This document shows, piece by piece, positions 36,732 through 45,865 of a stretch of 64,000 nt of DNA. The DNA is from Pseudobacteriovorax sp. (GTDB taxonomy: Bacteria; Bdellovibrionota_B; Oligoflexia; Oligoflexales; Oligoflexaceae), in the NCBI GenBank assembly GCA_013215145.1, contig JABSRP010000018.1, forward strand, positions 62,001 to 126,000. Reading direction: 5' to 3'. The position numbers were made by a program, and so were the translations under genes. Position 1 is the stretch's first letter; every line of letters starts with the position of its first letter. The notes beneath the pieces are model-generated. The model had not been told where the DNA came from, made no database searches, and was given only the letters and a program-made list of their open reading frames with translations.

Positions 36732-37979
36732 CTAAGGATGAAGCTGATTCACGATGGGTTGAGTCGTCTGACTTAAAGATATTGAGGCGCCCTCCACTTC
36801 CTCCAGATCGTTTTTTTCCTGGAGCCAGGTGATACCCTCCGCAAGACATTCACAGTCCATCTCACTCACTTCGAAAGAACTCCCAATCCCCTTTAGCAGG
36901 CTAATGGATAATCGCCCGCCCAAGTGCTCGCGAAATTGCTCCAGACCTTTAAGGATCTTCAGGTCACCTATTTCGTCTCGCCACTCTAAAGCGTCATCCC
37001 AGATAGGAAGACCAATATTTCTTATGGTCGTAATAATACGATCAAGTTCACCGTAATGGATAAATCCTTGACGCCAAGAATAGTAAGAATCTAAAGCCAT
37101 CCCTATGGCAACGGCCTCACCATGCCGTAACCGATTTTCTGTCATCACTTCCAAGCGATGGGCTGACCAGTGACCAAAGTCAAGGGGACGCGAGTTACCT
37201 TGTTCGAAGGGATCTCCGCAATGGGCGATATGATGCATATGGTGCTCGGCACCTTTTCGTACCATATAGCTTGTTGCCGTATCCTCGAGGAGGGAAAGAT
37301 CTTCGCTATGTTCTTCAAGCCACTCAAAAAACTGTCTATCTTTAATGAGAGCGACTTTAATGGCTTCGGCAATACCAGCTATGCGGTCACGTTTTGAAAG
37401 GGTTTCTAAAAAACGGCGATCACAAACAACAGCATAAGGCGGAGCAAAGGTACCAAGAAAGTTTTTTTGCTTTAGAAAGTTGATGCCATTTTTAACACCA
37501 ACACCAGAGTCGTTTTGTGCTAAAACTGTAGTAGGAAATCGAATCAGCCTGATACCACGATGCGCGGTAGCCGCTGCGTATCCTACAAGATCCAAAACGG
37601 CCCCGCCGCCAAAGCAAAGAATATAGGAATGCCGATCAATGCCATAATCAGCGATGGTCTCATATATTTTTGAAAGATATGTCGTCGAATTCTTACAGGC
37701 CTCACCACCTGGAATCATCATTGGTGAAAAAATTTCAAGTCCTGGAGTTTCTAGACTTCGGATGTCTTGTTCCAAGTTTGGCCAACAGTCTTCAACACCA
37801 GTATCAACAATAGGTAATACGCGCGTCACCCTATCTAAATTAGGCCCCATGATTTCGAGCAGTCGAGCTGTATCCAAGGTGAAGTTTTCCGTAAAAAGCA
37901 CCGGAAACGTTAGATGAATTGCCATTTCTTGGCTATAATTGTGAAGACCCTCTTCCGAACGACCTTTGTCTAAAACCAT
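36732..37979 (-). CDS. eboD: EboD, 3-dehydroquinate synthase-like sugar phosphate cyclase
   Basis: A member of the sugar phosphate cyclase superfamily, NAD- and zinc-dependent, that closes a sugar phosphate into a cyclitol. Motifs: FGGGAVLDLVGYAAAT (NAD-binding turn), RFPTTVLAQNDSGVGVKNGIN, GIAEAIKVALIKD, and the zinc-site region GHWSAHRLE followed by RHGEAVAIGMALDS. The GIAEAIKVALIKD form is typical of cyclases outside housekeeping AroB, so shikimate synthesis is not expected. The start is uncertain: the Met at 37979 matches family length best, but an in-frame ATG at 38063 has a better ribosome binding site (GGGAG) and would add 28 residues. Confidence 0.88.
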   Translation of the reverse strand: MVLDKGRSEEGLHNYSQEMAIHLTFPVLFTENFTLDTARLLEIMGPNLDRVTRVLPIVDTGVEDCWPNLEQDIRSLETPGLEIFSPMMIPGGEACKNSTTYLSKIYETIADYGIDRHSYILCFGGGAVLDLVGYAAATAHRGIRLIRFPTTVLAQNDSGVGVKNGINFLKQKNFLGTFAPPYAVVCDRRFLETLSKRDRIAGIAEAIKVALIKDRQFFEWLEEHSEDLSLLEDTATSYMVRKGAEHHMHHIAHCGDPFEQGNSRPLDFGHWSAHRLEVMTENRLRHGEAVAIGMALDSYYSWRQGFIHYGELDRIITTIRNIGLPIWDDALEWRDEIGDLKILKGLEQFREHLGGRLSISLLKGIGSSFEVSEMDCECLAEGITWLQEKNDLEEVEGASISLSQTTQPIVNQLHP

Positions 37980-38250
37980 AACAACCCCAAGAGAGCTATA
38001 ATCTATGCTTACTTGCTTGTCTACGTAGCACAAAGGCCATGCAAAGGCAATGAGACAACCCATAGACACCACTCCCATAAAGTACGTTAATGTTTCTGTA
38101 CTACCAAATGACTGAAGCTATTCATGAAAATAATTAACGATTATGATGCTAATTCCCGGGATTGGCAGTTATCAGGAACAAATTTTCCTAGTCTGTAACT
38201 AGAAGATGACCGATACACCTTAAGCACAAAAACATGAAAAGGACCGTATA

Positions 38251-40146
38251 GTGCTTAGAGGTTTCCTAGTATTACTCGCCAGCTTAAGCTTCGCAAATAT
38301 CTGTATGGGTGCCGCGATTCAGCTTGATGGCAGTGCCATCAAGGGACTTCGATTTGGTACCTCCACGGGATGGTATATCGGTGATGAGAGGATCGAAACT
38401 GTTTCTCAGGAGTCTTTCGCTGAGCAATACACCCTTGGCAAACAAGAGTTGATATCGCGAGGATATATCGCGCGAGGCAAAAAGATATGGTATCGCCTTC
38501 AGTTTCATAACCCAAGCCAGCTCGCAAAAACCATTTATCTTCATTCTGATACAACACGATACGAAATCAAGGTCTTTCACAATGCAAAACCAGTAGGAGT
38601 CATTAAGGAAAAAGTCACTCTAGACCAACGCATACTCCCTCTCGAAGTGGGACCGAAGGAAACCAAGACATTTATCTTGGAGGTGGATTCCCTCAGCATT
38701 GCCAAAAATATGTGGACCTTCTGGGGAGATAAGTCAGACCTTTTGCAGTATATAGAGGCCAATCGCGGCAACCTCAATATTTTGGTTTCCATCTTTGGTA
38801 TGAGCTTTCTTTTCAACCTCATGCTGCTGATCGCATACCGCGCCCGTGTCTATGTTTATTATGGATTTTACATCCTTACCAATGTGATTCTCATCGAGGC
38901 TGTCTGGGGATACCGTGAATTGTTTAGTATAGATGTCTATGGAATCGTCGTAGTCGCAACCATCTCATTGATAACGACGTCTCTTTTTACTATAGACTTT
39001 TTGAATTTGCGCAACACAAAGGGTCGATACTACTCAGCGATGAAAGTGCTCATGGGCATCATATTAATCGCAAGTCTACTAAATATTGCGATACGACCAG
39101 TGAATTACGTGAGCTCAGCCCTAATACTACTCACGACACTGACATGTATGGGCTGTTCGGCTCACCTTTATTGGAAAAAGCGGGATATCTATGTATTAAT
39201 ATACATGTTAGCTTTTGGAGTGATGCTTGGTAGCGCTAGTCTCCAGTTGTTTCGTTGGTTTTTAGGGATCGATGCTATCTCGCGATACTTTATTTTTTAT
39301 GCGATTGCTGTCGAAAATATCGTCATGCTAATAGCACTAGGCATTAAAATCTGGTCTACAGAAAAAGTAAGGCAACGTCAGCAGCATCAGCTCGATCACA
39401 GCTACGCGCAAATTGCCAAATCCTTCTATCCCCATCAATTACGCATGATCCGGGAAGGAAAAAATTTAGAAGACACAATGCCCTGTGATACCACATCAGC
39501 AGTCATCTTAGCTTTCGATGTCATCAATAGCTCTAAGATCGAAGAGTCCTTGTGCAAAGAGCTTTTTGAATTGTTTTTTAAGTCATCACAAAAAATTGTT
39601 TCCGAGAATTACTGTGAGCATACCTTAAGGTCCCGCGGTTTCGTCATCAAAGAACTTGGTGATGGTCTGCTGGCATCGGTGGGCTTCCCCTTTCCCGTAA
39701 ACAGCCAAAAACCAGCAGAAGAGATCGCTATCAGTTTGGCTGAAGATCTACTCACAAAATTTGATGATTGTGTGAAACAAATCCTACGCAAAGATGGAGT
39801 ATTTGCTTGTATTGGCATCGCCAAAGGTTCCGTAGAAGGCTCCTTCTCGCTAGCGGGAACCGTACGCTACGATATGTTTGGCCGAGGAATCGTTTTAGCC
39901 ACCCGTTACGAGTCTATCCGCAAGCTGGTAGCTGTGGACGATGACAGGAGCCACCTTATCTTTGTACAAGACAGAGTGGCGGAAGAGTTCAGTCAGTCTC
40001 ATCGTGATCTTTTTGAGACCTTGGATCTGAAACAGAAGTCTATCACTATCAGAGACGATCCAGATGCTAAGCATCTTTATTTTAGGCGCTTTCATCCTGG
40101 TGACAGACTAAGCCCCCAAATCGATGACCAGGCGATAGGGGCCTGA
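38251..40146 (+). CDS. 7TM-DISM receptor with class III adenylate/guanylate cyclase domain
   Basis: The start is a GTG with AAGGA nine bases upstream. A signal peptide leads into a 7TMR-DISM extracellular jelly-roll domain (about 25-160), seven membrane helices (about 170-370), a short coiled-coil linker, and a class III cyclase domain (about 410-600). The two metal-binding Asp residues are visible in LAFDVINSSK and LGDGLLASVG, and a late GRGIVLATRYESI matches the transition-state segment. The molecule should turn an external ligand signal into cAMP or cGMP; the purine specificity is not decided by eye. A Crp-like regulator lies 3.7 kb away (43850-44443). Confidence 0.85.
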   Translation: MLRGFLVLLASLSFANICMGAAIQLDGSAIKGLRFGTSTGWYIGDERIETVSQESFAEQYTLGKQELISRGYIARGKKIWYRLQFHNPSQLAKTIYLHSDTTRYEIKVFHNAKPVGVIKEKVTLDQRILPLEVGPKETKTFILEVDSLSIAKNMWTFWGDKSDLLQYIEANRGNLNILVSIFGMSFLFNLMLLIAYRARVYVYYGFYILTNVILIEAVWGYRELFSIDVYGIVVVATISLITTSLFTIDFLNLRNTKGRYYSAMKVLMGIILIASLLNIAIRPVNYVSSALILLTTLTCMGCSAHLYWKKRDIYVLIYMLAFGVMLGSASLQLFRWFLGIDAISRYFIFYAIAVENIVMLIALGIKIWSTEKVRQRQQHQLDHSYAQIAKSFYPHQLRMIREGKNLEDTMPCDTTSAVILAFDVINSSKIEESLCKELFELFFKSSQKIVSENYCEHTLRSRGFVIKELGDGLLASVGFPFPVNSQKPAEEIAISLAEDLLTKFDDCVKQILRKDGVFACIGIAKGSVEGSFSLAGTVRYDMFGRGIVLATRYESIRKLVAVDDDRSHLIFVQDRVAEEFSQSHRDLFETLDLKQKSITIRDDPDAKHLYFRRFHPGDRLSPQIDDQAIGA

Positions 40147-40174
40147 GGGCCTAATCTAGTGGACCCAAAAATTT

Positions 40175-40807
40175 TCAGCGATCCTCACCCCAATACTTAT
40201 CAAGAAACTTATCTCGCCCCGACCCATATCGGTAGTATTTATAGCGCAGCGGATTTTTCTTATAATAGTCTTGATGGTAGGTTTCTGCTGGATAAAATGT
40301 GGTGAAGGATCGGATTGGCGTCACTATCGGCTTTGGGAAAACCTTTGATTGTTCCAAAGCAAGCTTTGATGCTTCAGCGATCTTTTTCTGATTGTCGTCG
40401 AAATAAAAGATAGCCGTCGAATACTGAAACCCGCGATCAACAAACTGCCCGCCATCGTCCATGGGGTTGATGTTCTTCCAAAACACATCGATCAGTGTTT
40501 TCACATCTACTTTCTTCGGGTCGAAGGTCACCTCAACGGCCTCGATGTGTTTTATTTTTCCGGAGGCCACTTGTTTGTAGGCCGGGTTTTTTATGGTGCC
40601 GCCAGCATATCCGGATATGACTGATTTTACTCCGTCTAAGGATTCAAACGGAGGCTCCATACACCAAAAGCACCCACCGGCAAAAATGATTTTTTCCTGC
40701 CCCTTAGTTCCGTCATCTATGTTTTTTTCGTTAGCAACAGAATGAGGAATCCATTGCGATACTGACAATAGAGTTAGGGTTACGATTTTCAAAATAGACT
40801 GTTTCAT
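40175..40807 (-). CDS. msrA: Peptide methionine sulfoxide reductase A, exported
   Basis: Reduces methionine-S-sulfoxide in oxidised proteins. The catalytic GGCFWC motif (Cys about 45) is followed by the family's PFESLDGV-SGYAGG segment and YHQDYYKKNP near the C-terminus. The start at 40807 has AAAGGGA upstream and gives a signal peptide (MKQSILKIVTLTLLSVSQWI), so this copy repairs periplasmic or envelope proteins. That fits with the lipoprotein-type KatG and exported DJ-1 protein in the same window. Single gene, convergent with the cyclase gene. Confidence 0.93.
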   Translation of the reverse strand: MKQSILKIVTLTLLSVSQWIPHSVANEKNIDDGTKGQEKIIFAGGCFWCMEPPFESLDGVKSVISGYAGGTIKNPAYKQVASGKIKHIEAVEVTFDPKKVDVKTLIDVFWKNINPMDDGGQFVDRGFQYSTAIFYFDDNQKKIAEASKLALEQSKVFPKPIVTPIRSFTTFYPAETYHQDYYKKNPLRYKYYRYGSGRDKFLDKYWGEDR

Positions 40808-40893
40808 ACATTTCCCTTTGCTAAGCGTGTTCCACCTACCTATTCGCCGGCCCCATAAAAAAAGTAACAACTACCCGCTAAATATTTTTATTA

Positions 40894-41655
40894 TCAGGGC
40901 TTCAAGCGGTATCCGGTTTTAAAGATCCAAGCGATCAGCAATATACAAGCCACTAATATTATTGATATTACTAACAAACTCAGGCCCACACTGACATCTG
41001 ACGACTCATAAAAAGACCAGCGGAATCCACTGATAAGATAGACCACTGGATTTGCCAGCGACAATGCCTTCCAAAAGGGCGGCAACATGTTGATGGAATA
41101 AAAGCTTCCCCCTAAAAATGCCAGAGGTGTAATAATCAAAAGCGGGATGATCTGCAGCTTCTCAAATCCATCTGCCCAAATACCAATGATAAAGCCAAAT
41201 AGACTAAATGTAACTGAGGTCAGTACGAGAAACAGCAGCATCACAAGAGGATGCTTAATCTCCAAAGGGACGAAAAACCCAGCCGTTGCTAGAATGATGA
41301 GACCGACAATTAATGATTTACTGGCTGCTGCGCCTACGTAGCCAGCGATAATTTCCAAATAAGAAATAGGAGCCGAAAGGATTTCGTATATGGTTCCGCT
41401 AAACCGAGGAAAGTAAATACCAAAAGAAGCATTGGAAACGCTTTGAGTCAGTACCGATAACATGATGAGTCCTGGAACGATAAAGGCTCCGTAGGAAACG
41501 CCGTCAATAGCATCAATCCTTTGACCGATGGCCGAACCAAAAACAACAAAATATAAAACCGTAGAAATCACAGGGGACGCGATGCTTTGCCCAATAGTAC
41601 GCCAAGTTCTGGCCATCTCAAATTTGTAAATCGCAGCTATGGAATGAAAGTTCAA
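40894..41655 (-). CDS. ABC-2 type transporter permease
   Basis: A six-helix ABC-2 membrane subunit of 253 aa: a cytoplasmic amphipathic start ([18 protein letters not shown]), helices separated by a long first loop, and the conserved [27 protein letters not shown] before the last helices, typical of the NodJ/DrrB group. It starts 18 bases after the ATPase gene, so the two form one exporter operon. Such pairs export polysaccharides, lipids or drugs; no substrate is indicated. Its nearness to the ebo cluster (about 3 kb) is noted, but a link is only speculation. Confidence 0.9.
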   Translation of the reverse strand: MNFHSIAAIYKFEMARTWRTIGQSIASPVISTVLYFVVFGSAIGQRIDAIDGVSYGAFIVPGLIMLSVLTQSVSNASFGIYFPRFSGTIYEILSAPISYLEIIAGYVGAAASKSLIVGLIILATAGFFVPLEIKHPLVMLLFLVLTSVTFSLFGFIIGIWADGFEKLQIIPLLIITPLAFLGGSFYSINMLPPFWKALSLANPVVYLISGFRWSFYESSDVSVGLSLLVISIILVACILLIAWIFKTGYRLKP

Positions 41656-41673
41656 GCAAAACTCCTCTCGGCT

Positions 41674-42597
41674 CTATGAATTTTGGACAAGATTAACAAA
41701 AATATCTTCCAACGATTTCTGTCGACTGTATAGGTCCTTAAAAAATATTGCTTCAGACTGAAGGTCTCGGATGAGTTCTGGGATTTCCGAACCGGTCTTT
41801 TTTTGCTCGTAGCTGTAGGTAAGTTGATAGCCATCTTCTGACAGATTAAGGGAGTATTTGTCAAGCGCACTCGGAATCTCAGGAACAGGACTCTTCAAAT
41901 CAAAGATAAGTTGCTTCGATCCTAGTTTGTCCATGATTGCTTTTTTTTCCTCTACTAGTAGTAATTTTCCGCCATTTATAACGCCAATACGATCAGCCAT
42001 CTCCTCGGCTTCTTCTATGTAATGGGTGGTTAGAATGATCGTAACCCCTGCATCTCGCAGGTCACCCACTAGTTGCCACATGGATTTTCTAAGTTCGACG
42101 TCAACTCCCGCTGTCGGTTCATCTAAGAACAGGATTTTCGGTTCATGCGACAAGGCCTTGGCAATGAGCACACGTCGTTTCATGCCGCCAGACAGCATCA
42201 TAAGTTTGCTATCTTTCTTATCCCAAAGACTCAGAGATTTCAGGAGTTCTTCAATAAAAGCGGGATTTCGCTTTTTTCCGAACAACCCTCTAGAAAAGGA
42301 CACGGTATTCCAAACCGTTTCGAAAGCGTCTGTGGTTAACTCTTGCGGCACCAAACCCAGCTTGCGCCGAACCTCACGGTAAGACAAACGACTGTCCAAA
42401 CCATCTACCAATATCTTACCCGAGCTTATATTAAGTAGACCACAAACAGCTGAAATCAATGTTGTTTTCCCAGCTCCATTGGGTCCTAACAAATCGAAGA
42501 TCTCGCCTCGCCGAATACTAAGGTTGACATCATCCAAGGCCTGAAATCCACCCTTATAAACCTTATTTACTGCCTGCAACTCGATGATAGCCGTCAT
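41674..42597 (-). CDS. ABC transporter ATP-binding protein (ABC-2 exporter)
   Basis: A 307-aa ATPase with all motifs: Walker [10 protein letters not shown] (about 39-47), Q-loop in [11 protein letters not shown], signature LSGGMKRR (about 136), Walker [13 protein letters not shown] and the switch His in [15 protein letters not shown]. The C-terminal extension of about 80 residues is usual in DrrA/CcmA-like exporters. It is the first gene of the exporter operon; the permease follows. Confidence 0.93.
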   Translation of the reverse strand: MTAIIELQAVNKVYKGGFQALDDVNLSIRRGEIFDLLGPNGAGKTTLISAVCGLLNISSGKILVDGLDSRLSYREVRRKLGLVPQELTTDAFETVWNTVSFSRGLFGKKRNPAFIEELLKSLSLWDKKDSKLMMLSGGMKRRVLIAKALSHEPKILFLDEPTAGVDVELRKSMWQLVGDLRDAGVTIILTTHYIEEAEEMADRIGVINGGKLLLVEEKKAIMDKLGSKQLIFDLKSPVPEIPSALDKYSLNLSEDGYQLTYSYEQKKTGSEIPELIRDLQSEAIFFKDLYSRQKSLEDIFVNLVQNS

Positions 42598-42719
42598 GCT
42601 AAGCTTCCTTCTAGCTTTGTAAAATTGGGGCTTTTTTTTACCATATACAGTAAGCCTTTACCTGCCAACGCAAAATTAGGCCTTGGTTATGGTTAGCTAT
42701 CACTTATGCTAAGCGCCCA

Positions 42720-43607
42720 TCAATGTTCCGTTTCTTCTTCAACCACAGCATTCAACAACATCTCCACAACATGAGGCGCGTTATACGGTAAATTATGACC
42801 TTGATCAGGAACCGAAAAGGCAGAGGCCGTGGGCAAAGCTAACTTAATCTGTCCAAATCCTTCGTAAGGTAAAACCTCGTCCTTCGTTCCCCATGCGATA
42901 GCCTTCGGCACTGGTAGCTTACTAAGTCTGCTATACCGCGGCAAGTGGGGTTCAAATGGAAATCTCCGCGTGGTGGCTAGCAAAGCCTGAAAATATTGAT
43001 CTGACTGAAACTGCTTTTGCAAAATAGCGATGATCTTTTCCTCGGGAGCTCGAAATGATTTGAGCGTCTTATTTAAAATGAAAAACGGAATCACCTTCAT
43101 CAAAAGCTCGCCCAACCAAGGTATCTTTATCAGGCTAGACATGCGTTGACTTGGACGACTCACGCCGGCAGGACAAAGTAAACTTAAGCTTTTAATAGAT
43201 TGAGTCATCGCAATCTCGGCTGCAATAGGTCCCCCCATGGAAAGGGCCATCAAATGAAACTGCTTGAGATCGAGTTTTTTTATGAGACTGTTTACGTGTC
43301 TTACATATGACTCTAGACTATAGTCAAAGGAAGAGGTTTGAGAGCGGCCCCGATGGATATGGTTAAAAGTTACCACCGTAAACTTTTGTGATAATGATCT
43401 CAGTTGTTTCTGCCAGATGACATCCGCAGGAATGGAATAACCCGGAACCATAAGCAAAACCTCCCCTTGGCTGCCGCTTGTAAAAATCTCTGTTTTATAA
43501 GAATCGTGTGTGACGATTTCTGTATTGTAAGCGAACAACATAGAGGCAAAGGAAAAAACGCCAAAGCAAATGGATTTCAATAAAACACATAAGAATAACG
43601 CCATCAA
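42720..43607 (-). CDS. Exported or membrane-anchored alpha/beta hydrolase
   Basis: A hydrophobic N-terminus (two adjacent Met, then LFLCVLLKSICFGVFSFAS) acts as signal or anchor. The alpha/beta hydrolase domain has LLMVPGYSIP (oxyanion hole), FNHIHRGRS, nucleophile elbow MALSMGGPIA (Ser about 122), Asp in WGTKDEVLP and His in DQGHNLPY. The overall form is that of small esterases or peptidases; the substrate is unknown. Confidence 0.75.
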   Translation of the reverse strand: MMALFLCVLLKSICFGVFSFASMLFAYNTEIVTHDSYKTEIFTSGSQGEVLLMVPGYSIPADVIWQKQLRSLSQKFTVVTFNHIHRGRSQTSSFDYSLESYVRHVNSLIKKLDLKQFHLMALSMGGPIAAEIAMTQSIKSLSLLCPAGVSRPSQRMSSLIKIPWLGELLMKVIPFFILNKTLKSFRAPEEKIIAILQKQFQSDQYFQALLATTRRFPFEPHLPRYSRLSKLPVPKAIAWGTKDEVLPYEGFGQIKLALPTASAFSVPDQGHNLPYNAPHVVEMLLNAVVEEETEH

Positions 43608-43849
43608 TGGTCTCCATAGCTTTTGGATAAGGACTCAGTTCCGTTTCCAAGAAAAGGGATCTTCATGAGTTTCAAGCAAACCGGGCCGTCTTTCAATATG
43701 CCAATTTCTTGTTTGAAAGCTAGCACAACAATGCTAGGTACTCATGCAGTCAGGAGGCGTAACTATCGCCCCACAAAATAATTGTCATAATAGATGATGA
43801 TAGCAGAGATAGCTTTTTCCGATCACGAACTTTTAGAAAGGCCTTGACA

Positions 43850-44443
43850 TTGGCGCAGCTAACTCCAGACAACCTCAATCTACTCCTTGCTCGTTTGCAG
43901 GAATTCGTCGCTTTGGACACCAAGCAATTTAATCAACTTGTTAGACTCTGTACTATCAGAGAGATCCCAAAAAATTCCTATTTTTGCAAGGCTGGAGATA
44001 TTCATCACAAAATTGGCTTTGTCACGAAAGGTTTTTTTAAGTGCTCCTACCCTCACCCCTCTGGCAAGGAGCAAGTTCGGTCGTTTCATAGAGTTAGTAA
44101 CCTGGTAGCGCCATATGCCGAGATCATTAAACGGGTCCCTTCACGCTGTCATATCAGGGCTATGCAAGATAGTGAGGTGATCGAATTAAACTTTACCGAG
44201 GTCTTAGCTCTACAGAAGACTGACCCCGTGTTTTTACGTTTGTCATTAGCGGTTTCTCAAACCTTTTACATCTATCGCGAGCAGCACGCTTACGATCTTC
44301 TCATGCTTAGCGCTAAGGAGCGCTATCTTCGCTTTGTCCGAGATTATCCAGAAACTGTCGAGTTAGCTCACGAAAAAGACATCGCAGGTTTTCTTGGAAT
44401 CAACCCGGCATCTTTAAGCCGAATCAAAAAAGACCTATCTTAA
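43850..44443 (+). CDS. Crp/Fnr family transcriptional regulator
   Basis: A cyclic-nucleotide-binding-type beta roll (about residues 35-110: REIPKNSYFCKAGD, KIGFVTKGFFK) is followed by a long dimer helix and a C-terminal winged helix (LAHEKDIAGFLGINPASLSRIKKDLS). The start is taken at the second of two TTG codons (43850) because AAAGG lies eight bases before it; the first TTG at 43844 is too close. The roll lacks an obvious RxS phosphate-binding cassette, so binding of cAMP is not assured. The alpha/beta hydrolase gene 53 bases downstream could be its target. Confidence 0.8.
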   Translation: MAQLTPDNLNLLLARLQEFVALDTKQFNQLVRLCTIREIPKNSYFCKAGDIHHKIGFVTKGFFKCSYPHPSGKEQVRSFHRVSNLVAPYAEIIKRVPSRCHIRAMQDSEVIELNFTEVLALQKTDPVFLRLSLAVSQTFYIYREQHAYDLLMLSAKERYLRFVRDYPETVELAHEKDIAGFLGINPASLSRIKKDLS

Positions 44444-44496
44444 CATAGGTCAATGAAATATCTTCAATTCCATCCTAAGTTCGACGTCGCATAGGG

Positions 44497-45474
44497 ATGA
44501 AATTAGGAGATATCAAAGTGTTTAGCCCTTTTAAGCTCACAACCTCATCAATCATTTTGGCGCCCTTATTCCTATCAAACATAGGTCAAGCCACATCGTG
44601 GGAAGTCGGTTATCAACCTTATCAAAACAAAGGTTTCTTCCGCACAGCAAGTCTAGAAGCCGAAGGACCGCTACAAGGACAAATCTTATACCTACCAGGT
44701 TTTGCCGATCGATTTGAAAACCATAACTATCTATGGCAACGGTTTCGAGAAGCAGGGTACCGCGTGATCACTCTTGATTATCCGTCCCATGGTGATTCCG
44801 TTGAAACCATTGAGCCGTTAAACCAATTTAAAATTTCAGATCTAAGGAACATGGCTGCCCTCGCACTTGACGCTTATAAAATAGATCTATTGCCGACACA
44901 TATTGTGGCTTGGTCTACAGGGGCAGTGGTGGCACTTAACGGCCTAAAACCTATCAAAGGCGATTATGAGTTTAGCTCAGCTAAAGCTCACTTCTTGGGT
45001 CACGAAATCTCAAGTTTGGTGCAGATCGCGCCAGCAGTTGCCCCCAAGCCTTTAGTGGGCGAATTAGGTGTTGTTACGGAGCAATCACTTTCGAGTCTAG
45101 ATAATCCCCCGTACTTGGGTGAACCATCCCCCAAAAGCCCTCTTAAACATCCTTTATTTGCCTTAGACTTAATCTTGCAATCAGGAAAAACATGGCTACA
45201 GAAACTACCAGATTCTTTTCCTATGTTAACCTTCACTGCAGGCAAACGCTTAGATAAGTATGTTTTCACCGAAAAAGTTCATAGTTGGGTGAAGCAAAAA
45301 CAAAAAACTATGGAAAACCTTTCATTAATGTATTGCCCAAAAAGCAAACATGATTTAACTAATGAACCAGATGGAGTCAGGGAGCTGATCATATCTACCA
45401 CCTTTCAGTTTCTAGAGGGCGAAAGCCCAAAAGAAACAAAACATGACAGCTCCTGTTTTCTTATTACCCTTTAA
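44497..45474 (+). CDS. Exported alpha/beta hydrolase
   Basis: An N-terminal hydrophobic stretch (SSIILAPLFLSNIGQA) serves as a signal peptide. The hydrolase motifs are LYLPGFADRFENH, LDYPSHGDS, nucleophile elbow VAWSTGAVVAL (Ser about 140) and a late SKHDLTNEPDG for the His. It resembles monoglyceride lipase or lysophospholipase proteins in texture. It follows the Crp-like gene by 53 bases and precedes the small LysR-type protein by 19 bases, so these may form one transcript. It is the fourth alpha/beta hydrolase of the window. Confidence 0.75.
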   Translation: MKLGDIKVFSPFKLTTSSIILAPLFLSNIGQATSWEVGYQPYQNKGFFRTASLEAEGPLQGQILYLPGFADRFENHNYLWQRFREAGYRVITLDYPSHGDSVETIEPLNQFKISDLRNMAALALDAYKIDLLPTHIVAWSTGAVVALNGLKPIKGDYEFSSAKAHFLGHEISSLVQIAPAVAPKPLVGELGVVTEQSLSSLDNPPYLGEPSPKSPLKHPLFALDLILQSGKTWLQKLPDSFPMLTFTAGKRLDKYVFTEKVHSWVKQKQKTMENLSLMYCPKSKHDLTNEPDGVRELIISTTFQFLEGESPKETKHDSSCFLITL

Positions 45475-45493
45475 CGATATAAGGTTCCCTGCC

Positions 45494-45862
45494 ATGACTT
45501 TAGATCAGTTAAAATACTTCGTCCTCACAGCCAGATTTGAGCACATTGGAAAAGCGGCGAAGATTTTAAGACTCAATCCAAGCACGTTGAGTCACGCCAT
45601 CAAGAAGCTCGAAGATGAACTGACGGTCGAACTATTTGAAAAAAATGGAAACAGTATCCGTCTCACCGGACACGGCAAAGCGCTGCAAGGACAAGCTGAA
45701 GACTTGCTGAACAGCGCTAATCGCATCAAACAGGATTTTGTCTCTAGAGGAAAGGAGACAAGCCCAACACCGTCTCCTCACCTTCAGACTGAGACGAACC
45801 GTCCGGGGAGTGCGCCGTCAATCGTGGGCTCACCCCCCGTACAGAGAGTCACAGAGTACTAG
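45494..45862 (+). CDS. LysR-type DNA-binding domain without effector domain (122 aa)
   Basis: The start at 45494 opens the standard LysR winged helix: MTLDQLKYFVLTARFEHIGKAAKILRLNPSTLSHAIKKLEDELTVELFEKN, then the wing and linker helix (LTGHGKALQGQAEDLLNSANRI). It then diverges into about 35 Pro/Ser/Thr-rich residues and stops, so the usual 200-residue effector domain is missing. It may be a truncated gene or a true small regulator that modulates full-length LysR proteins. It converges with the exported DJ-1 gene, with three bases between stop codons. Confidence 0.75.
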   Translation: MTLDQLKYFVLTARFEHIGKAAKILRLNPSTLSHAIKKLEDELTVELFEKNGNSIRLTGHGKALQGQAEDLLNSANRIKQDFVSRGKETSPTPSPHLQTETNRPGSAPSIVGSPPVQRVTEY

Positions 45863-45865
45863 GTA

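Noticed and set aside
36732-37979. eboD as the housekeeping 3-dehydroquinate synthase aroB
   Set aside because: The surrounding ebo genes and the GIAEAIKVALIKD form point to the ebo cyclase branch; no shikimate-pathway gene lies nearby.
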